Shown here piece after piece: positions 1-7,814 of a stretch of DNA of 64,000 nucleotides. Source of the stretch: Frankiales bacterium (GTDB taxonomy: Bacteria > Actinomycetota > Actinomycetes > Mycobacteriales > SCTD01); the NCBI GenBank assembly GCA_025966135.1, contig JAOPVP010000038.1, forward strand, positions 1 through 64,000, in the 5' to 3' direction. Numbering within the stretch: the first letter of the stretch is position 1; the number at the start of each line of letters is the position of its first letter. The notes below the pieces were generated by a model. That model worked only from the letters and a program-made list of their open reading frames with translations. It ran no database searches and was not told where the DNA came from. Made by a program: the position numbers and the translations under genes.

Positions 1-1192
1 CCCGTAGGCAGACCCGACCCGAGTCGGCCTGCAGGGTTCCGGTGATCATGTTGAAGATCGTGGTCTTGCCGGCACCGTTCGGCCCGATGAGTGCGGTGAT
101 CTGGCCGGCCGGCAACGCGAACGTCGCACCGGCCACCGCCTGCAGCCCACCGAAGCTCTTCTTCAGGTCCTGGGTCTCGAGCACCGGACCGGACCCCTGG
201 GCAGCGGCGTCGGTGACCCGCGAAAGACGTCCCAGTGCCTCCTCCGGGGTGGGCACGTTCTCGAGCTGACGTCGACGCCGTGAGGGAAGGAGCCGTGTGA
301 TGCCCACCCCTTCCGGGAGCAGTCCGCTGGGGCGCAGGCGCATCATCAAGACCAGCGCCGCGCCGTAGACGACGGCCTGCCAGGGGATGGCCGAGTCGCC
401 AACAGCCTGACGCAGCAGCGGCTCCAGCAGTCCGACGACGATCGCGGCGATGACGGTGCCCGTGAGGTTGCCGATACCGCCGAGGACCACGACCGAGACC
501 ACGAGGATCGACAGGTCGAGGGTGTAGTTGCCGGGCACGACAGAGCCGTAGTAGTACGCCGCCATCGCACCGACCGCACCGGCGATGGACGCGCTGATGC
601 CGAAAGCCAACAGCTCGGGTACGACGGGGTTCTTGCCGACGCTGGCGACCGCGGTGTCGTATTCGCGGATGCCCTTGAGGAGCCGGCCGAACGGCGACTC
701 TCCGAGCGCGGCGCAGATCGCGAGCGCCAGGAGCGCAACGACAAGCATGACCCAGAAGAACTGCTGGGGCTTGATCAGCGAGGTCCCGAACAGGCTGATC
801 GGCGGGATCCCTGACAACCCGTAGGGACCGCCGGTCACGCCGTCGAGCACACCCATCAGCTGGTTGCCCACCAGCTGGAAGGCCAGGGTGAGAAGGATCA
901 GGTACTCACCGCGGACCAGGCGCACGGCAGGCAGCGAGATGAGCAGCGCAGCGAGGAAGGCGACGACTGCCGCCACGAGCGCCGCGACCAGCCAGTTCCA
1001 CCCGAGCCCCGACGGTCCCCCCAAGCCCCCACCCGACGGGAGCACGAGCCGGGCAGCCGTGAAGCCGCCGATCCCGAAGAAGATGGCGTGCGCCATCGAC
1101 ACGCGACCCGCGTAGCCCACGAGGAGGTTGAGCGACACCCCGAGTGCGATGTAGATGAGGATGGTGATGCCGATATCGGCGACATATGCCAT
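1..1192 (-). CDS. LivM-LivG fusion: branched-chain-type ABC permease fused to ATPase (partial, runs off left edge)
   Basis: The frame opens at ATG 1192, two bases after the livH stop, and stays open to base 1, so 397 codons are visible. The first ~300 residues are a hydrophobic LivM-type permease (YAGRVSMAHAIFFGIGG near the start, then VVVLGGIGNLTGT, the usual permease loop). After a short linker rich in Arg and Glu (about residues 305-335) an ABC ATPase begins: LETQDLKKSFGGLQAV, then the Walker A GPNGAGKT near residue 375. The protein would therefore supply both the second membrane subunit and one ATPase of the importer. Fused LivM-LivG proteins are known in Actinobacteria. The signature, Walker B and C terminus lie outside the window; a separate LivF gene is expected further left. 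Confidence 0.9.
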   Translation of the reverse strand, partial: MAYVADIGITILIYIALGVSLNLLVGYAGRVSMAHAIFFGIGGFTAARLVLPSGGGLGGPSGLGWNWLVAALVAAVVAFLAALLISLPAVRLVRGEYLILLTLAFQLVGNQLMGVLDGVTGGPYGLSGIPPISLFGTSLIKPQQFFWVMLVVALLALAICAALGESPFGRLLKGIREYDTAVASVGKNPVVPELLAFGISASIAGAVGAMAAYYYGSVVPGNYTLDLSILVVSVVVLGGIGNLTGTVIAAIVVGLLEPLLRQAVGDSAIPWQAVVYGAALVLMMRLRPSGLLPEGVGITRLLPSRRRRQLENVPTPEEALGRLSRVTDAAAQGSGPVLETQDLKKSFGGLQAVAGATFALPAGQITALIGPNGAGKTTIFNMITGTLQADSGRVCLR

Positions 1193-1194
1193 GA

Positions 1195-2070
1195 CTAAAC
1201 AGCCGCCTTCCCCAGCAGGCCCTGGGGCCGGACGAGCAGTACGAGGAACATCACGCCGAAGACCACGACCGGGCCGTAGTCGACCTGAAGGAACAGGGCG
1301 CTCCAGCCGCTCACGAGACCGAGCAGGATGCCGCCGAGCGCGGCGCCCCGAAGAGAGCCGATGCCACCGAGGAACGCGGCGATGAAACCGGTCAGGGTCG
1401 GCGCCAGTCCCATGGTCGGGGTCGCGACACCGTTGGTCGTGAACAGCAACCCAGCCACGGAGGCCAACGCGGATCCGATCCCGAGCACCGCCAGGTAGAC
1501 GCGCCGGCTGTCGATGCCGACAGCGGCGGCCATCGTGGCGTTGGTCCGCATCGCCGTGATGGATCTACCGAACCGCGTCTTGTCGATGAACACGATGACG
1601 GCAACGACGAGGACGAGCGCGATGATGAAGGCCAGTACGTCGTGCTGGGAGATCGTCACCGAGCCGATCTGGTGGGTCGGGTTCTTGTAGGCCGGCAGCG
1701 CCTTGTTGTCCGGGCCGAAGACGATCTGCAACAGGTTCGGGAACGCCACGCTGATGCCGAGCGACACCAGGAAGATCGTCAAAAGCGTGGCGTTCCGCCG
1801 GCGCATGGGCCGGTAGGCGAGCACCTCGATGAGCAGGCCAAACCCCGTACCCGCGACAAGCCCGAACGCACAGGCAGGTAGCAGGGGCAGTCCCCACTTC
1901 TGGGACGACCACACAGCTGCGTAGGCAGCGGCGGCATAGGGGACGGCATTCGCGAGATGGAAGATCTTCGTCGTCGCATAGATGACGCCGAAGCTCACAC
2001 CCAGGAGTGCATACGTCGCCCCCACGACCAGGCCCGACACCGTGAGCTGGGCGAGGAGTTGAAAGTCCAT
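1195..2070 (-). CDS. livH: Branched-chain-type ABC transporter permease LivH
   Basis: 291 residues, about eight hydrophobic segments, full length for LivH. The start VVGATYALLGVSFGVIYATTKIFHLA and the C-terminal AFLGGIGSLRGAALGGILLG loop followed by VFLVLLVRPQGLLG are family hallmarks. The ATG at 2070 is preceded by GGAGAG. It forms the membrane channel with the LivM half of the downstream fusion and receives ligand from the binding protein encoded just upstream. Substrates of this family range from branched-chain amino acids to urea, amides and aromatic acids, so the ligand is not set by this gene; the flanking tautomerase/cyclase genes argue for a carboxylic or aromatic compound (inference). 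Confidence 0.93.
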   Translation of the reverse strand: MDFQLLAQLTVSGLVVGATYALLGVSFGVIYATTKIFHLANAVPYAAAAYAAVWSSQKWGLPLLPACAFGLVAGTGFGLLIEVLAYRPMRRRNATLLTIFLVSLGISVAFPNLLQIVFGPDNKALPAYKNPTHQIGSVTISQHDVLAFIIALVLVVAVIVFIDKTRFGRSITAMRTNATMAAAVGIDSRRVYLAVLGIGSALASVAGLLFTTNGVATPTMGLAPTLTGFIAAFLGGIGSLRGAALGGILLGLVSGWSALFLQVDYGPVVVFGVMFLVLLVRPQGLLGKAAV

Positions 2071-2095
2071 CGAGTCTCTCCGGAAACCTGAGGGT

Positions 2096-3463
2096 CTAGA
2101 CCAGGGCCTGACGGGGGTCCTGGCTGGCAGCGACCTTCTGGATCGCCTGGATCTTCACCGGTTGGCCGTTGACGACCTTGAAGACGCCCATCGGCTTGGA
2201 GATCGTGTGGTCGCTCGGGTTGAACACGACCTCGCCCGTCGTCCCCGCGCTGCCGCCGTAAAGGGACTTGAACTTCGGGTTCTTCTCCAGTGCAGCCTCC
2301 AGCGCCGTGGTGCTCGTCGGGTCTCCACCGTCGGCGATGACCCGGCGGACGAGCTCCCAGACGAAGAAGACCTCTTCGTAGTAGTTCGCGCCGTAGTACT
2401 CGGGGGCCTCGCCGTAGGCCTTCTTGTAGCCGTCGACGAAGATCTTGTTCCAGGGGTTCGGGTTGGTCGGGTCGTAGAAGTCGGTGGCGAAGTTGTAGCT
2501 GTCGTAGGTGCTCCCTGCGACCTTGGCCGCCTGAGCGGTGAACTCGATACCCATGATCGGCACCTTCACGTTCGCCTCACGCAGCTGCTTGACGAGGTAG
2601 CCGGGGTCATCCCCGAAGCTGAAGGTGAGGATGGCGTCGGGGTTGCTCGCCTTGATGCGCGCGACCAGCGAGCTGAAGTCGGTCGCACCGACGTCGTGCT
2701 GCTCGTTGGCGACAACGCTGCCGCCGGTGAGCTTGGCCCAGGCGGCCGGGGCGATGACCTTGGCGCCCTGGACGCCGTTCTCCTTGGTGCCGATGATCGC
2801 GAGCCGCTTCGCGTTGGGGTAGGTCTTGGCGATCCAGGCGAGACCGCCGGGGCACGGGTCGTCGCCGAAGATCATGCGGGTCTGCCAGAGGAAGGGCTTG
2901 CCGACCTGGCCCGGGCTGGAGCCACCGCCGTTGAAGGAGAGCAGCTTGTTCTGGGCGATGAGGGGCACGATGGCCTCGCTCGGTGCGCCGTACGACGTCT
3001 GCAGGATCTTGATGTTGTTCTGCGACAGCATCTGCCGGGTGCCGCTGAGCGCAGCGGGCACCGAGCCGCTCTTGTGGTCGGCGATGGTGATGCGGTAGTC
3101 GATGCCGTTGGCGGCCTTGATCTGCGCCGCGGCCAGCTTGGCGCCCGAGCTCATGACCTTGCCGAAGAAGGAGCCCTGGCCGGTCATGGCGAGGAGCATG
3201 CCCGCGGGCACGACCACGCCGGCGCCCCCCGGCTTGCCGCCGGGGCCAAAGATCGTCGTGAGTCCCTGCGCCGCTGCGGCGTCCGCCGCGCTCAGGGTCG
3301 GCGCCGAGCTGCCCGTCGAGGACTTCGACGACGAGCCGCCGCAGGCCGCGAGCAGCCCCGCGAGACCAGCCAGCCCTCCCGCGGCCAGCAGGTTACGGCG
3401 CGAAAGACTCGCGTCGCCGAGGGACCGCAGCCCCTCGCGGGCGAACTCGCGACGATCATTCAT
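2096..3463 (-). CDS. ABC transporter substrate-binding lipoprotein, Leu/Ile/Val-binding (peripla_BP_6) type, Tat-exported
   Basis: 455 residues from ATG 3463; a GTG 27 bases upstream has no ribosome site. The N terminus carries SRRNLLAAGG followed by a lipobox LAACGG, a twin-arginine lipoprotein signal. The mature part shows the type-1 periplasmic fold: LAMTGQGSFFGKVMSSGA near the start, then GVQGAKVIAPAAW and DFSSLVARIKASNPDAILT. It is the extracellular receptor for the LivH/LivMG importer encoded downstream. It sits between the SDR gene and livH in one run of minus-strand genes, so it is probably co-transcribed with the catabolic enzymes. Ligand unknown. Confidence 0.93.
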   Translation of the reverse strand: MNDRREFAREGLRSLGDASLSRRNLLAAGGLAGLAGLLAACGGSSSKSSTGSSAPTLSAADAAAAQGLTTIFGPGGKPGGAGVVVPAGMLLAMTGQGSFFGKVMSSGAKLAAAQIKAANGIDYRITIADHKSGSVPAALSGTRQMLSQNNIKILQTSYGAPSEAIVPLIAQNKLLSFNGGGSSPGQVGKPFLWQTRMIFGDDPCPGGLAWIAKTYPNAKRLAIIGTKENGVQGAKVIAPAAWAKLTGGSVVANEQHDVGATDFSSLVARIKASNPDAILTFSFGDDPGYLVKQLREANVKVPIMGIEFTAQAAKVAGSTYDSYNFATDFYDPTNPNPWNKIFVDGYKKAYGEAPEYYGANYYEEVFFVWELVRRVIADGGDPTSTTALEAALEKNPKFKSLYGGSAGTTGEVVFNPSDHTISKPMGVFKVVNGQPVKIQAIQKVAASQDPRQALV

Positions 3464-3535
3464 CTCATTTCTCGCTTTCGTAGAAGGCACGGGTTGACGG
3501 GCAGAACGGCGACTCAGTGCGGCGGAGGCGGGGCG

Positions 3536-4315
3536 TCAAGCCACGCCGCCATCGACGATCAAGACCTGGCCTGTCATGTACGACGAGGCGTCGGAGACCA
3601 GGTAGAGAACGCTGGAGGCGATCTCCTCAGAGGAGCCCTGACGACCGAGCGGGACGATCTCGCTGACGGCCTTCTCCTGGGCTTCCCGGCCACCCATGAA
3701 GCTGATGGCTGGTTGGTTGAACGGCGTGTCGATCCAACCGGGGCAGATGGTGTTGACCCGGATCTGGTCGGGCGCCAGCTCCGCGGCGAGCGCCCGGCCG
3801 AAGCCGACGATGGCGCCCTTCGACGCCGAGTAGGCCGTCATGCCGGGGCCGCCCTTCACTGCGGCGAGGGAGGCGGTGAGAGCGATGACGCCTCCCCCGG
3901 ACTGCTTGAGGTACGGAACGACGTGCTTCGCCCCGAGGAAGCAGTGCCGCGGGTTGACGGTGAACAACGCGTCCCAGTCCTGGGCCTCGAAGTCCGTCAC
4001 GCGACCCGAGCGCTGCAGGCCCGCGTTGAAGAAGGCGATGTCGATGCCCCCGAGGCGCTCTGCGGCCGTGGCCGTGAGGTTGGCGACGGCCTCCTCGCTC
4101 GAGACATCGGTCTTGACGACGAACGCCTCGCCTCCCTCGGCCTCGATGAGGCGAACGGTCTCCTCGGCACCGGACACATCCAGGTCACCGATGGCGATAC
4201 GGGCTCCGTGCTGGGCGAGCAGGATCGCCGTGGCCCGCCCGATGTTGCCGGCTGCGCCGGTCATGACGACGCGCTTGCCTACCAGCTGCCTGAGGTCTGT
4301 CATGGCCGACGTCAC
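3536..4315 (-). CDS. SDR-family NAD(P)-dependent oxidoreductase
   Basis: 259 residues, classical short-chain dehydrogenase length. Seen: cofactor loop TGAAGNIG (about residues 19-26), an acidic residue after strand 2 (GDLD) that favours NAD(H), NAG near residue 95, and the catalytic Ser/Tyr/Lys in ALTASLAAVKGG and AYSASKG (Tyr about 162, Lys about 166), then the ICPGWIDTPF loop. The start GTG 4315 overlaps the preceding GlcG-family stop (GTGA), which suggests translational coupling; an ATG at 4303 is the alternative. Likely oxidises or reduces a hydroxy/keto intermediate in the pathway of this operon. Substrate unknown. Confidence 0.92.
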   Translation of the reverse strand: MTSAMTDLRQLVGKRVVMTGAAGNIGRATAILLAQHGARIAIGDLDVSGAEETVRLIEAEGGEAFVVKTDVSSEEAVANLTATAAERLGGIDIAFFNAGLQRSGRVTDFEAQDWDALFTVNPRHCFLGAKHVVPYLKQSGGGVIALTASLAAVKGGPGMTAYSASKGAIVGFGRALAAELAPDQIRVNTICPGWIDTPFNQPAISFMGGREAQEKAVSEIVPLGRQGSSEEIASSVLYLVSDASSYMTGQVLIVDGGVA

Positions 4316-4728
4316 TGAGCGATGGCGGCCGCACCGGCCGTGGCGATCTCGTGGTCCTGGTCGGGCGAGCCGCCCGCCACACCGACCGCGCCGACGACCT
4401 TGCCGTCGACGGTGATCGGAACACCGCCGCCGAACGTGACGAGCGCCCGACCGGCCGCGAGGTGCGCGACCTGCAGCCCGAACAGGGGGGCTCCCGGCTG
4501 GGCCGCTCCCTCTACGTCCTTCGTCGCGCAGTTGAGGGAGCGCGAGGTGTAGGCCTTGGCCTGAGAGATGGCGACGCTGGCAAGCAGCGCGTCGTCCATG
4601 CGAACGAACGCGAGCAGCTCGCGACCCTCGTCCAAGACCGAGATCGAGGAGGGTGAGCCGATCTCGCGTGCCTTGGCGAGGGCCGCCTCGACCACCGCGT
4701 TGGCCGCGTCAAGCGTCAGTGATGCCAC
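4312..4728 (-). CDS. GlcG/HbpS-family protein (heme-degrading-domain family)
   Basis: 138 residues, typical for the GlcG/HbpS fold. Family features seen: the N-terminal LTLDAANAVVEAALAKA helix, SISVLDEGRELLAFVRMDDA, a stretch ending in GGGVPITVDGKVVGAVGVAGG, and the C-terminal DHEIATAGAAAIAQ helix. Start GTG 4728 follows AAGGAG at good spacing. Members such as GlcG and PduO-C are found beside catabolic dehydrogenases; some bind heme or cobalamin, but for most the role is unknown. Here it lies inside the tautomerase-cyclase-SDR operon and may be an accessory to one of those enzymes (inference). Confidence 0.9.
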   Translation of the reverse strand: MASLTLDAANAVVEAALAKAREIGSPSSISVLDEGRELLAFVRMDDALLASVAISQAKAYTSRSLNCATKDVEGAAQPGAPLFGLQVAHLAAGRALVTFGGGVPITVDGKVVGAVGVAGGSPDQDHEIATAGAAAIAQ

Positions 4729-4755
4729 AGGGTTCTCCTTCGTGATGATTCGGGA

Positions 4756-5562
4756 TTAGAAGTTGGTCGAGAGCGCGATCGGTCGCACGGGAGAGCCAGT
4801 CACTCCGCGCAACTTCATGGGCAGGCAGACGAAGACGAACTCGTGGCAGCCGGCCGACGCGAGCCCCTCGAGGAACAGGTTCTCGACGATGTAGATCCCG
4901 GCCTCGATGATGAGGACGGTGTGAGAGGGCAACGAGCCCAGCTCGGGGTCGACGTTTGGGTGGTAGTCGAAGGCGACGTTGTCGGCGCCGCAGAGGAAGG
5001 GCTCCCGGGCCGCGAGCCACCGGGCGCCGTCGGCCCCGACCCCGGCGCCCTCCAGGTACGACTCAGGGTCGTTGAAGATCGCACCTGTCCCGGTCCGTAC
5101 CAGCAAGCAGTCACCGGGACGAACGGTGAGCTGCTGCGCATCGACGGCGGCCTGCAGGTCGTCGCCCGTCACGAGATAGCCGGCCGGGAGGCGGTCCACG
5201 CCCTTGGCCGCGGCCACGTCCAGCAGCAGCCCGCGCCGCAGGATCGGCCCGATCTGCTCGGCGCCGAGCTCGGTGAAGCCGGTCGGGGTCTGCACGGAGG
5301 AGTCAACGGAGACGCCCCCGAACATCTCCATCTCGAGCGCCTGGTGACACAGGGCGTCGATGTGCGTGCCCGAGTGCTCCGCCATGGTGATCGTGCCGGA
5401 CGCGCTCGTCCGACCCAGACCCGGCTCGTGACGGCGGTGCAGCGTGTAGAGGAAGCCAGGCCAGTGACCCGAGAAGATCGGGGCCCCGATGTACCGGTCG
5501 TGCTCGAGCTCGAACACAGTTGCCGCGCACAGCCGCTCAAGAAGGTCGTCGACGCCGCTCAC
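4756..5562 (-). CDS. Cyclase-family hydrolase (kynurenine formamidase-like)
   Basis: 268 residues. The metal-site signature HSGTHIDALCH (residues about 59-69) matches the HxGTHxDxxxH motif of the cyclase/KynB family, which hydrolyses arylformamides or lactone-like bonds with two divalent metals. A second His-rich element, VAFDYHPNVDPELG, lies in the C-terminal half. The GTG start at 5562 overlaps the tautomerase stop (GTGA), so the two are coupled. Members cluster with ring-cleavage or isatin-type catabolism; the exact substrate cannot be read from the sequence. Confidence 0.9.
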   Translation of the reverse strand: MSGVDDLLERLCAATVFELEHDRYIGAPIFSGHWPGFLYTLHRRHEPGLGRTSASGTITMAEHSGTHIDALCHQALEMEMFGGVSVDSSVQTPTGFTELGAEQIGPILRRGLLLDVAAAKGVDRLPAGYLVTGDDLQAAVDAQQLTVRPGDCLLVRTGTGAIFNDPESYLEGAGVGADGARWLAAREPFLCGADNVAFDYHPNVDPELGSLPSHTVLIIEAGIYIVENLFLEGLASAGCHEFVFVCLPMKLRGVTGSPVRPIALSTNF

Positions 5563-5759
5563 GAAGGCTGCTCCCCGGGAAGCCCCAGAGCGGTCCCGGC
5601 TCGGAACCAGTCTCCACCGGCAACGCTGTTGATGAGCACCTGCACGCGCTCCGGGTCGGAGCCCAGCGACCGCTCGACGGCGGCTGTCAGCTCGCGTGCG
5701 AGGGTGGATTTGACTTCCTCAGAGCGCCCCTCCAAGAGGTACACCTGGATGACCGGCAC
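5559..5759 (-). CDS. 4-oxalocrotonate tautomerase-family enzyme
   Basis: 66 residues from GTG 5759, chosen because it follows AGGGAGGA at ideal spacing and puts proline directly after the initiator Met (MPVIQVYLLEGRSEE); in this family that proline becomes the N-terminal catalytic base once Met is removed. A 4-OT-like protein isomerises enol/keto carboxylates, commonly in meta-cleavage routes. It is the first gene of the minus-strand operon that continues through cyclase, GlcG-like, SDR and the ABC importer. A longer reading upstream has no ribosome site and an improbable Arg-rich extension. Confidence 0.88.
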   Translation of the reverse strand: MPVIQVYLLEGRSEEVKSTLARELTAAVERSLGSDPERVQVLINSVAGGDWFRAGTALGLPGEQPS

Positions 5760-6133
5760 CCCGATCCTCCCTTCCATCGTCTGTGTTGCGTCGATCGTCT
5801 CGGCGTTTCGGCATAGTAAACACAGTCCGCACTGCGGAACAAGGCCTTTCGAGCGTGTTGCAGCAGATCGGGGTCCAAATGGACCTCGTCCACAGCCCTT
5901 TTGCGGCCTCTGCTCTGCTGCGCGGGGACGTCTCGGACGACGAAAGCGACCGCTGCGGCTCGTCCACGTCGCGCTCGAGGAGTACCGGCGGGCCCGTCGT
6001 TCCGGTGACGCAAGGGCGCTGGCGTAACCACAGATCCCCACAGCTGCGAAAGAATGTCCGGGTTAGTGCAACCGGGCCTCGTCACCGCGCGTGTAACGGG
6101 CAAGTGGCGCCGTACCGCTTCGGAGGGAGACCG
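5760..6133. promoter_or_regulatory. Divergent regulatory region between the tautomerase operon and the ECF sigma gene
   Basis: 374 bases with no convincing gene on either strand. It holds a 13-bp palindrome TCCGCACTGCGGA at 5826-5838. On the minus strand this palindrome lies between a possible -35 (TTGTTC) and a possible -10 (TACTAT) spaced about 18 bases, so a protein bound there would sit inside the operon promoter. The half-site resembles those of IclR-type regulators, but no IclR gene is in the window. The promoter assignment is weak; the palindrome itself is exact. Confidence 0.4.
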
Positions 6134-6655
6134 GTGGAGACGTCGGGGGGGCGCACCGGGTGCGCTGCGGATGACGACTTCGACGCGTTCTACGCCGCGT
6201 CGTCGCGGGGGCTGCTCTCGCAGTTGTACGGGCTGACGGGCGACTGGGCCGAGGCTCAGGACTGCCTGCAGGAGGCGTACGCGCGGGCCTGGCAGCGCTG
6301 GTCCAGCGTTCGCGACCTCGATGCCCCTGTCGCGTGGGTGCGTGTCGTGGCCTTTCGCCTCGCGCGCAGCCGCTGGCGCCGGACGCAGCAGGGCCTGCGT
6401 CTGCACCGCGCCAACCCGACGCCCAGGTCGATCGCGGGGCCGTCGCCGGACGCGGTCGCTATCGCCTCCGCCCTCCGCAGGCTTCCCGAGGCGCAGCGCC
6501 GCGCGCTCGTCCTCCACCACCTCGGCGACCTGTCCGTCACCGAGGTCGCCCGCGAGACGGGCGTCCCGGAGGGAACGGTGAAGGCCCGCCTGTCGCGCGG
6601 CCGCGCTGCCCTCGCCGGGCTGCTTGGTGACGACATGGAGACCTCCCGTGGATGA
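6134..6655 (+). CDS. ECF RNA polymerase sigma factor (SigE-like family)
   Basis: 173 residues from GTG 6134, which follows GGAGGGAGA. Sigma region 2 is DFDAFYAASSRGLLSQLYGL through the AQDCLQEAYARAWQRW helix and AWVRVVAFRLARSRWRR; region 4 is ALRRLPEAQRRALVLHHL followed by the helix-turn-helix LSVTEVARETGVPEGTVKARLSRGR. No extra C-terminal domain. It directs transcription of a small regulon in response to a signal probably sensed through the next gene, with which it overlaps by eight bases. It is divergent from the tautomerase operon, though nothing shows that it controls that operon. Confidence 0.93.
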   Translation: METSGGRTGCAADDDFDAFYAASSRGLLSQLYGLTGDWAEAQDCLQEAYARAWQRWSSVRDLDAPVAWVRVVAFRLARSRWRRTQQGLRLHRANPTPRSIAGPSPDAVAIASALRRLPEAQRRALVLHHLGDLSVTEVARETGVPEGTVKARLSRGRAALAGLLGDDMETSRG

Positions 6656-7637
6656 CTTCTTCGACGGCCTGCGAGCTGTTGGCGACCAGGCCGTCCTGCC
6701 GACCGCGGACACGGTGCGGGCTCGCGGACGCCAGCGGCAGCTGCGGAAGCGAGCCCTGTACGGCGTGACGGCAGCCGCTGTTCTCGTCGCGGGCGTGACT
6801 GCCGGTGCCGCCCTGGCAGGCGGTGGCACGGACCGGGCTGTCGTCGTCCCGTCCACCCAGACGCCCACGGCGGCTCCGACCGCGTCTCCCACCCCGCCAG
6901 TCGGGCCGACCGCCGTACCGTCCCACCGTGTTGTGCTGCCGACGGCGACGCACGTGCCCGCGCCGCCACCGGTGTGCCAGGGCGTCGCCGACTGCCACGT
7001 CGACGGCACGGCTGATATGGATGCCGACGGGGTCCAGGACACGATCGCCGTCGTCGGTCACCCGAAGCAGGACATGTACGGCGGCTACTACTGGCAGTCG
7101 GCACCTGCCCCGGCGCCCGTGCTGCGATTGCGGACCGCGACCGCGATCTTCACCTACCGGGTGCGGCTCGACGGCCCCGCCTTCGGGCACGTCGTGCTCG
7201 GCGCCGCCCATGTCGACGGGGTGGCCGGTCAGGAGGTCCTTGTCGGGTTCCTTGACGGCGCGCACGGCTACGAGGCGACCATGGTGACCCTCCGCGGAGG
7301 CCAGCTTGTTGCCCTCCCCGCCCCCAACCCGTACCGGCTGGACCTGCCGCGCGAGGGCAGCTGGGGATCAGATGGCTCGCTCAGCCACAACATGGGTTGG
7401 CACTGCGTCAGCCCCGGCGTGGTGGAGCAGTACGAGTCCTTCAGCTCTGGTCCAGCGGGCACCGGGACCTACACGTGGACCCGCCAGCGCTGGCGCTGGT
7501 CGAGCGACCACTGGGTCAAGGCCGGCGCCCTCGTCACGACGCACCGGGCTCCGCCGGCGTCCACGGCGAAGCGCTACTCGGGCTGGACCGGGTGCGGCAC
7601 GGTCACCGAGGAGCGGCCATACGTTGGCACGCCCTGA
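6648..7637 (+). CDS. Single-pass membrane protein, candidate partner of the ECF sigma factor
   Basis: 329 residues from GTG 6648 (GGAG eight bases upstream), overlapping the sigma gene. A short cytoplasmic N terminus (DDFFDGLRAVGDQAVLP, residues 2-18, then a basic RGRQRQLRKRA) precedes one membrane helix (about residues 35-57). A Pro/Thr-rich stretch leads to an extracellular domain with DMDADGVQD near residue 125, a Ca-binding-like Asp loop as in FG-GAP or dockerin folds. There is no zinc-type HxxxCxxC anti-sigma motif. Position and topology suggest regulation of the sigma factor, but that role is inferred only from context. Confidence 0.75.
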   Translation: MDDFFDGLRAVGDQAVLPTADTVRARGRQRQLRKRALYGVTAAAVLVAGVTAGAALAGGGTDRAVVVPSTQTPTAAPTASPTPPVGPTAVPSHRVVLPTATHVPAPPPVCQGVADCHVDGTADMDADGVQDTIAVVGHPKQDMYGGYYWQSAPAPAPVLRLRTATAIFTYRVRLDGPAFGHVVLGAAHVDGVAGQEVLVGFLDGAHGYEATMVTLRGGQLVALPAPNPYRLDLPREGSWGSDGSLSHNMGWHCVSPGVVEQYESFSSGPAGTGTYTWTRQRWRWSSDHWVKAGALVTTHRAPPASTAKRYSGWTGCGTVTEERPYVGTP

Positions 7638-7814
7638 CGAGGTCGCCGAGAGGGGCGCCAGAAGAACCCCTCGACGGGGCATCCAGCGTGGAGAGCCGCC
7701 CGCTCCGGTGATGGGCGCGACCAGCTCGGCTCGATGATCGCCGGAGTACCCGACGAGAAGGACCTTGCAGCCCGACATCGGACCCTCGCCGTTGGCCCGG
7801 ACTGCCGACGACCG
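7638..7814. other. Convergent intergenic gap
   Basis: Short gap between the convergent membrane-protein gene and aldehyde dehydrogenase gene. It contains GC-rich segments able to fold (AGGGG at about 7653 with CCCCT at about 7669) but no clear T-tract. A bidirectional terminator is plausible and unproven. Confidence 0.3.

Noticed and set aside
2162..4318. Plus-strand open frame of 718 codons opposite the binding-protein and SDR genes
   Set aside because: Composition rich in Arg, Gly, Asp and Val, spans two real genes and a gap on the other strand; antisense artefact.
5559..6041. 160-residue version of the tautomerase
   Set aside because: It would bury the catalytic N-terminal proline; GTG 5759 gives Met-Pro with a strong ribosome site.
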